Assembly (NCBI RefSeq): GCF_001754075.1
Contig: NZ_MIEH01000016.1
Span: 62,001 to 126,000, forward strand
DNA length: 64,000 nt
From: Merdimonas faecis
GTDB taxonomy: Bacteria > Bacillota > Clostridia > Lachnospirales > Lachnospiraceae
Reading direction: 5' to 3'
Shown here: piece by piece, positions 25,057 to 32,071 of the stretch
Numbering within the stretch: the first letter of the stretch is position 1
How the letters are laid out: each line of letters starts with the position of its first letter
Notes under the pieces: generated by a model
Seen by the model: the letters and a program-made list of their open reading frames with translations, nothing else
Told to the model about the DNA's origin: nothing
Database searches by the model: none
Position numbers and translations under genes: made by a program

Positions 25057-25945
25057 GAGCGCAGAGAAGATCAGGCTGACTTCCTATGACGAACTGTTTG
25101 AAGCAGAAGATAACAATGTGGAGGGAACTTATACCACTGTTCCATTGAGCCAGCTCCGGCCATTTAAAAACCATCCGTTTAAGGTACTGGATGATGAAAA
25201 AATGCAGGAGACAGTGGAAAGTGTCATTCAGCACGGCGTAATCCAGCCGGGGATTGTGCGTCCTTGCGCTGATGGATATGAAGTGGTGGCTGGACACCGG
25301 AGATGGCGGGCCTGCGAGCTGGCAGGAAAGGCAGAAATGCCGGTGATTATCCGGAATCTGGACGATGACGCTGCCACGGTGTTGATGGTAGACACCAATA
25401 TCCAGAGAGAAAACCTTCTGCCCAGCGAGAAAGCCAGGGCTTATAAGATGAAATATGAGGCGCTGAAACACCAGGGAAGCAAAGGAGACAAACACACGGC
25501 AGACGTCGTGGGAGAGAAAGCCGGGGACAGCGGACGGACAGTGCAGAGATATATCCGGCTTGCAAGCCTGATTGATGGGCTTCTGGAGCTGTTGGATACA
25601 GGCAAGATTGCGATGATAGCCGGGGAACGCTTATCCTTTCTGAAGCCGGAAGAACAGGAGATGGTGCTGGGAGCAGCGGGGAACATTGGCGCTTATCCAT
25701 CTCCGGCACAGGCAGGACAGCTCAAAGCTATGAGTGAGGAAGAAACATTGTCAGAAGGAAGTATCTATGCGCTTTTGGTAAAGAAAGAGAACGGCGGCCA
25801 GAGCGTAACGATCTCTTCAAAGAAGATCCGGGATTACTTCCCGCCGGCATATACGAAAACGCAGATTGAGGAAGTGATCTATTCGCTTCTGGAACAATGG
25901 AAACAGGAAAAGGAGGAGGAAACAGATGCAGGAAATACAGTTTGA
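25046..25945 (+). CDS. parB: ParB/Spo0J-family partition protein
   Basis: A 299-residue DNA-binding protein. The ParB N-terminal CTPase-type domain is visible: LSQLRPFKNHPFKV (about 32-45), GVIQPGIVRP, EVVAGHRRWRACELAG (about 76-91) and NIQRENLLPSEKARAYKMKYEA (about 116-137, read in two parts). A helix-turn-helix follows near residues 160-185 (GDSGRTVQRYIRL). It should bind a centromere-like site on the element. The dispersed palindromes described elsewhere are candidates, which is inference only. It overlaps both neighbours. Confidence 0.92.
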   Translation: MKSKSAEKIRLTSYDELFEAEDNNVEGTYTTVPLSQLRPFKNHPFKVLDDEKMQETVESVIQHGVIQPGIVRPCADGYEVVAGHRRWRACELAGKAEMPVIIRNLDDDAATVLMVDTNIQRENLLPSEKARAYKMKYEALKHQGSKGDKHTADVVGEKAGDSGRTVQRYIRLASLIDGLLELLDTGKIAMIAGERLSFLKPEEQEMVLGAAGNIGAYPSPAQAGQLKAMSEEETLSEGSIYALLVKKENGGQSVTISSKKIRDYFPPAYTKTQIEEVIYSLLEQWKQEKEEETDAGNTV

Positions 25946-27017
25946 TTATTTCCGTGGAATGGAAGCGGAACAGTATAGCTTTTACCGTGTCCCGAAAGTG
26001 CTGTTTACCGCAGAATGTTTTAAATCCCTTTCCTGTGAAGCAAAGGTTTTATACGGTCTGATGTTAGACCGTATGAGCCTTAGCATTAAGAACCGCTGGT
26101 TTGACGAGGAAGATCGGGTATATATTATTTTTACTGTGGAAGAAATCATGGAACTTTTGGGCTGCGGGCGTCAGAAAGCGATAAAAAATATTGCAGAACT
26201 GGACTCGGAAAAGGGGATCGGTCTGATCGAGAAAAAGCGGCTTGGTCTTGGGAAGCCTAACGTGATCTATGTGAAAAACTTTATGATAAAGGAGTGCCTG
26301 GACTCGGAAAGTGAAGAAATAGAGGCGGAAAATGCCGGAAATATGCAGAAGTATGAAAATCAAACTTCAAGAAGTATGAAAAGCGGATTTCAGGATGTTC
26401 CAGAATCGGATTTCCAGAAGTATGAAAATCAAACTTCTGGAAGTATGAAAACCAAACTTCAAGAAGTTCCAAAATCAGACTTCAAGAAATGTGAAAACCG
26501 AACTTCTGGAAGTATGAAAATCAAAACTCAAGAAGTTCCAAAATCAAACTGTAATAAGACTGATATTAACAAGACTGATTATAGTGAGACTGATCCTATC
26601 CAATCTAATCTATCCCTCTCCGCAGGCGAAGTGTACCCTATTAGCAGTGATATGATGGAGCGGATGGAAACCTACCGGGAAATCTTACGGGTAAATGTGG
26701 ATTATGAGGGCTTTGTAGAGAAAGGCGAAGGAGAGGACGTGGGCGAGCTTATTGAGCTGATGGTGGAAATCCTGATGCTGCCGGATGATACTGTGGTGCG
26801 TATCGGAGGGGCAGACAAGCCGGTATCCGTGGTTAAGAGCCGGTTTTTAAAGCTGACGTATTCCCATATCGAGTATGTCCTGTTCAGCCTGCATCGGAAT
26901 ACGTCCAAAGTGGCGAATATCCGGGCGTATCTTTTGACGACACTTTATAATTCGTCTATGACGATGAATCATTACTACCAGGCGGAAGTGAACCATGATC
27001 TGTACGGAGGTGGCTGA
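25926..27017 (+). CDS. RepA_N-type replication initiator-like protein (DUF6017)
   Basis: A 363-residue protein. The N-terminal 120 residues form the RepA_N winged-helix DNA-binding domain (FYRVPKVLF, EAKVLYGLMLDRMSLS, VEEIMELLGCGRQKAIKNIAEL). A linker with three 23-residue repeats (about 141-209) and a C-terminal DUF6017 domain (about 240-360) follow. Such proteins are thought to start replication of the circular intermediate. The ribosome binding site AAAGGAGGAGG lies in the end of parB, which it overlaps by 20 bp. Confidence 0.88.
   Translation: MQEIQFDYFRGMEAEQYSFYRVPKVLFTAECFKSLSCEAKVLYGLMLDRMSLSIKNRWFDEEDRVYIIFTVEEIMELLGCGRQKAIKNIAELDSEKGIGLIEKKRLGLGKPNVIYVKNFMIKECLDSESEEIEAENAGNMQKYENQTSRSMKSGFQDVPESDFQKYENQTSGSMKTKLQEVPKSDFKKCENRTSGSMKIKTQEVPKSNCNKTDINKTDYSETDPIQSNLSLSAGEVYPISSDMMERMETYREILRVNVDYEGFVEKGEGEDVGELIELMVEILMLPDDTVVRIGGADKPVSVVKSRFLKLTYSHIEYVLFSLHRNTSKVANIRAYLLTTLYNSSMTMNHYYQAEVNHDLYGGG
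26346..26552 (+). repeat. Three tandem 69-bp repeats inside the initiator gene
   Basis: Units start at 26346, 26415 and 26484. Each encodes 23 residues of the form (Q/K)K-Y/C-EN-Q/R-TS-x-SMK...VP-x-S. The period keeps the reading frame, so copy number can change without breaking the gene. Confidence 0.85.
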
Positions 27018-27018
27018 G

Positions 27019-27354
27019 ATGTATGAGTTTTTCAGAAAAGTGATTGCTCCGGTAGGGGCGGCGGCAATCCTGGCGGCGCTGTTCTATCCCCTCTGTGTGG
27101 AGAACGGGCAGTGCGATTACCTGAAATTGTGGATATTTATGGGAATTCCCTTTGGCGTACATAAGATGTTCCTGTGGATCATCCCGAAAGGTTTTGATAT
27201 TGGCGGTACAGTAGGGATGTTTGTATTCAACCTGCTGGTCGGCGGTGTGATTGGCGGGTTTGTCCTGGCCTGGCGTCTTTTGATGGCAGCCTTTTATCTG
27301 GTGAAAATGGTTTTCGCCTGGATCTCAAGGCTTATGAGGGCAAAAGCCGTGTGA
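27019..27354 (+). CDS. DUF6050 family membrane protein
   Basis: A 111-residue protein with three or four hydrophobic segments (about 8-25, 38-52, 60-100), ending with a basic cytoplasmic tail (SRLMRAKAV). The start at 27019 is chosen over an earlier in-frame ATG because GGAGGTGG lies 7 bp upstream and the codon follows the repA stop by one base. The family is typical of Tn1549-like elements between repA and the regulator genes; function unknown. Confidence 0.8.
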   Translation: MYEFFRKVIAPVGAAAILAALFYPLCVENGQCDYLKLWIFMGIPFGVHKMFLWIIPKGFDIGGTVGMFVFNLLVGGVIGGFVLAWRLLMAAFYLVKMVFAWISRLMRAKAV

Positions 27355-27393
27355 AATTTTACAGAAGAAGAACAAGTGAATGAGAGAGTTACG

Positions 27394-27428
27394 AAAGCAG
27401 CTAAGTCCATATACCTGGCTGCTTTTTT
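27394..27428 (+). terminator. Terminator after the par-rep operon
   Basis: AAAGCAGCTA (27394-27403) pairs with 27417-27426 (one G-U), and the T run ends at 27428. It closes the parA-parB-repA-DUF6050 unit. Confidence 0.75.
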
Positions 27429-27446
27429 CTGTCTTTATGGCAGGGG

Positions 27447-27473
27447 CACTTTGCGACACGGTGTCGCAAAGTG
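27447..27473. repeat. Dispersed palindrome, copy 1 (perfect 13-bp arms)
   Basis: CACTTTGCGACAC (27447-27459) and GTGTCGCAAAGTG (27461-27473) flank a single central base. It lies 11-29 bp before the possible start codons of the XRE regulator gene. The same motif returns at 29413-29449 and 41309-41335, with a degenerate copy at 41272-41297. Confidence 0.85.
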
Positions 27474-27501
27474 AAAATCTATCATGGAAGGAGGGACTGT
27501 G

Positions 27502-27876
27502 TTGGGGAACCGTGCGGGATCGCAGAGGCTGATCCAGTTGGGGGAACGCATACGGCAAAAGAGGAAAGACAGCCATTTATCCCAGGAGACTTTTGCGGAG
27601 AAAGCCGGTATCAGTGTCAACACAGTGAGCCGGATCGAGGGAGGGCAGGCGGCGATGTCCGTGGAGATTTTTGCAAAGCTGGTGGAAGTCCTGGACACGG
27701 ACGCTGATGAACTGCTGGGGAGAAGGGCAAAGGAAAAAGAGAATGATCCGGTGGAAACAGCGGCTGCCCGTATCCGGCGGCTGAAACCAAAAGAACAGAA
27801 GATTGTGCTTAAAACCATGAAAGCCCTAATGGACGGGATGGAGGGAAAGGACGGATGGAAAGTTCCACAGATATGA
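27502..27876 (+). CDS. XRE-family transcriptional regulator
   Basis: A cytoplasmic helix-turn-helix protein of about 124 residues. The HTH_3 domain reads GERIRQKRKDSHLSQETFAEKAG, then ISVNTVSRIEGGQAAMSVE (about residues 13-70, split here); the C-terminal half is charged and helical (ETAAARIRRLKPKEQKIVL). The start is placed at TTG 27502 because AAGGAGG at 27488-27494 has ideal 7-bp spacing; GTG 27499 or ATG 27484 are alternatives. A perfect palindrome lies directly upstream and is a candidate operator. It probably controls element genes, by analogy with regulators of other ICEs. Confidence 0.85.
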   Translation: MGNRAGSQRLIQLGERIRQKRKDSHLSQETFAEKAGISVNTVSRIEGGQAAMSVEIFAKLVEVLDTDADELLGRRAKEKENDPVETAAARIRRLKPKEQKIVLKTMKALMDGMEGKDGWKVPQI

Positions 27877-27919
27877 GGGGAACCGGCTGCAATTTCCCCA
27901 TATCTGCTAAGGGATTTTT
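27868..27919 (+). terminator. Hairpin over the stop codon of the XRE gene
   Basis: CAGATAT-GA-GGGGAA (27868-27882) pairs with 27894-27906 except for a 2-nt bulge; a T run lies at 27914-27919. Because it covers the stop codon it may terminate or pause transcription. Confidence 0.5.
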
Positions 27920-27979
27920 TCTGCACGGCTGATACACTGGAAACACAGACACAGGAATTGTGGAAGGAGGGAAGGAACA

Positions 27980-28141
27980 TTGACCAGGGAAGAAAACCTG
28001 ATTTACCGGAGAAGCTGTCCTTATGATGCTATGGGAGATTATTCGATCCTGATGGAAGAAAACCAGGACAGGGTAAAAAATCTGGAAGAAAAGCGGAACC
28101 GAACGGAACCAGAAAAAGATCCGATCCGGCAGTACCGGTAA
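27980..28141 (+). CDS. Small hypothetical protein, 53 residues, TTG start
   Basis: A short frame starting with TTG behind GGAAGGAGGGAAGG, an unusually strong ribosome binding site. The translation MTREENLIYRRSCPYDAMGD continues into a charged helix rich in Glu, Arg and Asn. No known motif is seen. It sits between the XRE regulator and the sigma-like pair. Strong initiation signals and a sensible protein composition are the only evidence. Confidence 0.55.
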   Translation: MTREENLIYRRSCPYDAMGDYSILMEENQDRVKNLEEKRNRTEPEKDPIRQYR

Positions 28142-28296
28142 GTACATAGACGCAGAGATAATCTGGCGGCAGAAGGAGTTTCAGGCTCCCGTTAAAAAAA
28201 ACGGGTGTGCCGGAAACCTTTTTTGCTGCCTTTTACCTGGATTCCTGTGCGCTGCCATCTGGCCGCCCGTAGCCTGCGGGCAGAAAGGTGGCTGTT

Positions 28297-28947
28297 ATGG
28301 TGACATTACAGGATTTAAAGTGGATCGTAAAACAACCGGAGAAAGAGGAAAAGGCTCCAACGGCCCGGCATTTGCTGGAGCATGGGAAACGAGTGGTAAG
28401 CATGGAAAATGGAGGGGATGTGCAGCTTCTGGTGTTTTTGGAAGGCTGGGCGCTTTACCGGGTAGGGAAGTATACTACAGTTTTCTCCGTACATGGCTGC
28501 GGCAGTTATTGTTATGAGAGCCACGGACGGCAGATTTTTGTGGATGCCGCTTTCTTTGAGGAACGGGAGTGGTATGTGCGCCTGATGTTAGAGGGAGAGG
28601 ATCGTCTGATGAAAAACCGGGAATCAAGCCGGAAAGGAAAGGTCGTTTCTTACCATGCGGTTTCCGAGGAATGGTTTTTCCTGTCTTCCCCGGTATTGCC
28701 GCCTTTGGAGCAGTTGATTGAAAAAGAACAGATTTTGGAGCTGATGGGGCTTCTGACAAAGCGGCAGAGGGATATTGTGATCCTGTATTTTTACTACGGG
28801 GAAACCCAGTGGGAGATTGCAAGGTCACTGGGAATTTCCCAGCCTGCGGTTTCCCAGGCGCTTATGGCGGCGCTGCGGCGGATGCGGGAAGGGCAGGAAG
28901 AAATCTTTTCCGGTAAAGAAGTCCGTTCCGGGAGGTGCGCCGTATGA
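28297..28947 (+). CDS. Sigma-70 region 4-like regulator, first of a pair
   Basis: A 216-residue protein. The C-terminal about 65 residues form a sigma region 4 helix-turn-helix (LLTKRQRDIVILYFYYGETQWEIARSLG, then ISQPAVSQALMAALRRMRE, split here). The N-terminal 140 residues are unlike normal sigma region 2, with a Cys/Tyr-rich stretch (VHGCGSYCYESHGRQIF). The ATG at 28297 is preferred over GTG 28288 because AAAGG is at the right distance. The upstream 150 bp contain hairpins (CCCGTT/AACGGG at 28188-28205) and no gene. It overlaps the next gene by ATGA. Likely a transcription factor of the element rather than a full sigma factor. Confidence 0.75.
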   Translation: MVTLQDLKWIVKQPEKEEKAPTARHLLEHGKRVVSMENGGDVQLLVFLEGWALYRVGKYTTVFSVHGCGSYCYESHGRQIFVDAAFFEEREWYVRLMLEGEDRLMKNRESSRKGKVVSYHAVSEEWFFLSSPVLPPLEQLIEKEQILELMGLLTKRQRDIVILYFYYGETQWEIARSLGISQPAVSQALMAALRRMREGQEEIFSGKEVRSGRCAV

Positions 28948-29390
28948 GAGGGAAACGCCCAAAGGAGCGGAAATGTTATATTCTTTGTGCCGGGGATGGG
29001 ACTGTGGTGGAAGTCACCAGGGAGGTCTATCTGGAATGGTATCAGTCCCGGCGGCGGGAGCGCTACCAGAATGAGAAAAAGCAGAAATACGGCGTATTTA
29101 GCCTGGAAGCCCTGTCGGAGAAAGGAGTTCTACCAGATGGGAGGGCAGACAGCCCGGAAGAGATGGTGATCCGGGAGCTTTGTGTGGAAAAACTGCGCTC
29201 TGTGATAGAAGATCTGACGGAGGCAGACGCCTACCTTCTGTATCTCCTGTTTTTTGAGGAAGTGACGGTAAAAGAAGCGGCGCAGCTTTGCGGGTGCAGC
29301 CGGAAAACCATTGCCAACCGGAGAAAGCGGATTTTAAAGGAATTGAACGAAAAACTGAAAGCGATGGGGATCATGGGAGGATACTTCTAA
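28944..29390 (+). CDS. Sigma-70 region 4-like regulator, second of a pair
   Basis: A 148-residue protein with a C-terminal sigma-70 region 4-type domain (about 85-140): LTEADAYLLYLLFFEEVTVKEAAQLCG followed by CSRKTIANRRKRILKELNE. The N-terminus has the TREVYLEWYQSRRRERYQ segment common to sigma-like proteins of conjugative elements such as Tn916 orf7 types. The start ATG 28944 overlaps the preceding stop and has GGGAGGTG upstream. It is probably co-expressed with the preceding regulator. Confidence 0.8.
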   Translation: MRGKRPKERKCYILCAGDGTVVEVTREVYLEWYQSRRRERYQNEKKQKYGVFSLEALSEKGVLPDGRADSPEEMVIRELCVEKLRSVIEDLTEADAYLLYLLFFEEVTVKEAAQLCGCSRKTIANRRKRILKELNEKLKAMGIMGGYF

Positions 29391-29412
29391 AAGGTTCCTG
29401 CCAGAATACAGC

Positions 29413-29449
29413 ACAGCCACTTTACGACACGGTGTCGCAAAGTGGCTGT
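29413..29449. repeat. Dispersed palindrome, copy 2 (18-bp arms)
   Basis: ACAGCCACTTTACGACAC (29413-29430) and GTGTCGCAAAGTGGCTGT (29432-29449) flank one base; only one mismatch (A opposite C). The core is that of copy 1. It lies 23 bp after the second sigma-like gene and just before the AT-rich insert. Confidence 0.85.
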
Positions 29450-29505
29450 TGCATTATAGAAGGTTCTTTGGATAAAATGGGGATATAATTCTTAGTAAAA
29501 GGGTG

Positions 29506-29525
29506 ATAGAATTATTTTATTCTAT
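29506..29525. promoter_or_regulatory. Inverted repeat upstream of the KAP NTPase
   Basis: ATAGAAT (29506-29512) and ATTCTAT (29519-29525) form a perfect 7-bp dyad 21 bp before the start codon. A TATAAT at 29484-29489 upstream is a candidate -10 box but lacks a good -35. The dyad could be an operator for this gene. Confidence 0.4.
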
Positions 29526-29546
29526 AACATAAGGGGGAAGAATTGC

Positions 29547-31547
29547 ATGGTAGACAGAGTGAAAAATATGAAATTAACGGATGATGATATCGTTAAGGAA
29601 ATAATAAATTATGTTGACGAAACTTTATATAACTATGCCGTAATGATTGATGGAGAATGGGGATGTGGTAAAACATACTTTATTCAAGAAAGACTCTATA
29701 AAGCATTAGAGACACATGAGAATAATCGTTGGCAATCAGAGAGAGATTATAAGAAGAGAAAAGTTATATATATCTCTCTATATGGAATAAAATCCTTAGA
29801 CGAAGTAACAAAGCAGCTATTTATGGAAAGCCTCATAGCAAAATCTGGAAAAGCAAAAAGGGTTTTGAAAAAAAGAACAAAAGCTATCACTACGATGCTT
29901 CCAGTAGTGTTTGATGTTTTGAAAAATAAAGGAATTGATATTAATTTAAAAAAAATAACAGAAACAACAGAAAAACTGATGTCAATAAGAGAGAGTATTT
30001 TAATTTTTGATGATTTAGAGCGATGTGATTGCCCGGCAAATGAAATTTTAGGGTACATTAATTCGTTTGTGGAACATGAGAATATGAAAGTTATTATTGT
30101 TGCAAATCAAAAAGAAATAGGTAAAGGGGTAAGTTCTGCAAATCAAGAGTTGAAATATCTGGTGGCGGCTCATAATAATATTCTATTTGAAAAAGATCAA
30201 AAAAGTGAAGTGATAAATCAATATTCGAATTCGGAAAGGAAAAATGAAAATACAAGTCCTGTGGACATAGAGACTGTAAAAAATAGAATTCAGAAACTAT
30301 TCGTAGAGGATAATTTATATGACAAAGTAAAAGAAAAATTAATTGGAGTAACAATCTATTACCAGCCAGATTTGCAGACTGTTTTTAAAAAACTTATTAC
30401 TTCAGCAAAATTGGATGATAACCTTAAAAAATACTTATATGATGATATAGCTTTTTTTGAAGAATATATGATAAATGAAGCACACGCTAACATAAGAACA
30501 TTCCAGTTCTTTTTATCGAAAATAAATCAGTTATATAAAAAACTCATACAGTTAGAAGATAAGGGACGAGAGGCTTTCTTAAAATATATAGTTAAATATT
30601 CATTTAAAATAAGTGTTTCCTTCAAAAATGGAGATTATAAATACGAGTGGAAAGGCACAGAAGAATATGCTTTTAAAAGTATAGGAAGTATTGACATTTT
30701 GGGGAATCAATTATCGTTTCGATTTGTAGATGATTTTATTATTAAGAGTATATTAGAAGATGGACGTATAAAAGATATGTTTGAATTATTTGCAAACGAA
30801 TATCTTAGAAAAAGTAGTCCAGAGAAAGAAGCATTCGCTGAACTAGATTCCCACTGGTATGAGCTAACAGATATAGTAATTGAGAAAAAAATAGATATAA
30901 TTTTAAAAGGATTGGAAAATGATGCATATGATGTTAAGGACTATCCTCGAATCATTAATCGTTTCCTTGAATTGCAAGAGCATGGTTTCCCAGAGGATAA
31001 TACAATAAAAATGATTGAAAATATGAAAATTAGCTTATCTAAGCTGTCTCGCTATATAGAAATTGATAATGGTTATGGAGTAATGTATGAGGGGGACAGA
31101 AGAAATAAATATCAGAGGATAGTAACAGATTTACAGAATGATATTGATCAAAAGTTTCAAAATAATTATTCAAATACATTAGATTCATACCTAACTATGA
31201 AAGAAGGATGGGGAGAAAAAATAGAAAACTATGTTTTTCATAACAAAAATGAAATTTGTTCATCTAGAGGTTTCCTCAGAGAATTAGATTTTGATATGTT
31301 ATGTGAGCGAATTGAAGCAGCTACGTCAAAAGATTTGCAGGCATTTAGAAGTTGTATTATAAATTTATATACAAGAGGTATTTTAGGGGAGGCTTTAGAG
31401 GAAGAACGTATGCTATTACCTAAATTGAGACAATGTATAGAGAATATAAATACAGAAGGATTTGATAGAATCAAGAAAATGCAAATTAGTTTTTTGGTTA
31501 AAAACTTGAAAGATGGAGAAAAAGTATATTTTGCAAAACAAAGCTAA
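29547..31547 (+). CDS. KAP-family P-loop NTPase, AT-rich cargo gene
   Basis: A 666-residue predicted ATPase. Walker A is GEWGCGKT (residues 36-43) and Walker B is ILIFDDLERC (about 151-160), with a long intervening helical insertion as in KAP NTPases. The remaining 450 residues are mostly helical and unrecognised; no transmembrane pair is obvious, unlike many KAP proteins. The gene is far more AT-rich than all neighbours and uses AT-ending codons, indicating recent transfer. It starts at the ATG behind AAGGGGGAAG and has its own terminator. PifA of plasmid F, which excludes phage T7, is a KAP NTPase, so a phage-defence or exclusion role is a reasonable guess, but there is no direct evidence. 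Confidence 0.85.
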   Translation: MVDRVKNMKLTDDDIVKEIINYVDETLYNYAVMIDGEWGCGKTYFIQERLYKALETHENNRWQSERDYKKRKVIYISLYGIKSLDEVTKQLFMESLIAKSGKAKRVLKKRTKAITTMLPVVFDVLKNKGIDINLKKITETTEKLMSIRESILIFDDLERCDCPANEILGYINSFVEHENMKVIIVANQKEIGKGVSSANQELKYLVAAHNNILFEKDQKSEVINQYSNSERKNENTSPVDIETVKNRIQKLFVEDNLYDKVKEKLIGVTIYYQPDLQTVFKKLITSAKLDDNLKKYLYDDIAFFEEYMINEAHANIRTFQFFLSKINQLYKKLIQLEDKGREAFLKYIVKYSFKISVSFKNGDYKYEWKGTEEYAFKSIGSIDILGNQLSFRFVDDFIIKSILEDGRIKDMFELFANEYLRKSSPEKEAFAELDSHWYELTDIVIEKKIDIILKGLENDAYDVKDYPRIINRFLELQEHGFPEDNTIKMIENMKISLSKLSRYIEIDNGYGVMYEGDRRNKYQRIVTDLQNDIDQKFQNNYSNTLDSYLTMKEGWGEKIENYVFHNKNEICSSRGFLRELDFDMLCERIEAATSKDLQAFRSCIINLYTRGILGEALEEERMLLPKLRQCIENINTEGFDRIKKMQISFLVKNLKDGEKVYFAKQS

Positions 31548-31585
31548 ATTCCTCAACTTGAGGATATAATGAATTATGCTATATA

Positions 31586-31616
31586 GGCTCATGCGATTTA
31601 GCGTGGGTCTTTTTTT
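31586..31616 (+). terminator. Terminator of the KAP gene
   Basis: GGCTCATGC (31586-31594) pairs with GCGTGGGTC (31601-31609), with three G-U pairs, followed by seven Ts. Confidence 0.75.
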
Positions 31617-31733
31617 ATGATTAATTTCTCAAATTTTAAATTTAAACCTATATTTTCCCCTCTGAAACCTCCTATTGGTGAGAGGGCGAAGTTCTAAGAC
31701 ACATTCTTTTATTTTCCCCTTTCGCTGAACCTT

Positions 31734-31874
31734 GAAAATTTCATTGCCTGTCCAGACGGATACCCGGCAGCTGAGTATGCCTTTTTTGCGTACCCTGCCG
31801 AAGAAAACGCTGCGGAAAGTGAACCGGAGCAGGAACGGGTCTGGAGAGAGAACAGGCGTAACGCTCAGAAATAA
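31734..31874 (+). pseudogene. 3' remnant of an element gene
   Basis: An open stretch of 46 codons ending in TAA encodes a protein-like tail (ENFIACPDGYPAAEYAFF, then an acidic and basic end) with codon use like the element core. There is no start codon with ribosome binding site; upstream sequence changes abruptly to the AT-rich cargo. It looks like the stump of a gene cut by insertion of the KAP segment. Region 31617-31733 holds nothing recognisable. Confidence 0.45.
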
Positions 31875-31879
31875 GTTTT

Positions 31880-31964
31880 CAGCCTGCCAGGTGCAGGCTG
31901 GATAACAGCAGATACCATGCGGGGAAGCCCTTGATGGGCTTCTCCGTATTCATGTGCTGTTATC
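31880..31964 (+). ncRNA. Structured region upstream of the adhesin gene
   Basis: Two adjacent hairpins. CAGCCTGC (31880-31887) pairs with GCAGGCTG (31893-31900). Then GATAACAGCA (31901-31910) pairs perfectly with 31955-31964, enclosing GATAC/GTATT and GGGGAAGCCC (31921-31930) with GGGCTTCTCC (31936-31945). No T run follows. It could be a cis-acting RNA, a small RNA, or a single-strand DNA hairpin used in transfer. From here to 32071 there is only a three-codon frame (31996-32007) behind a strong ribosome binding site. Confidence 0.5.
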
Positions 31965-32071
31965 AGCGCAACTTGGGGAAAGGAGGACAGGAGCCATGGA
32001 CAGATAAAAGTAAGGAGAACTTTTTGGACACAGTGAGACTGTCAAGGAACAAAGAAAGAGAGGTTTAGTTG

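Noticed and set aside
26346-26552. CRISPR-like array
   Set aside because: The three 69-bp repeats are adjacent, without spacers, and are coding in the initiator gene.
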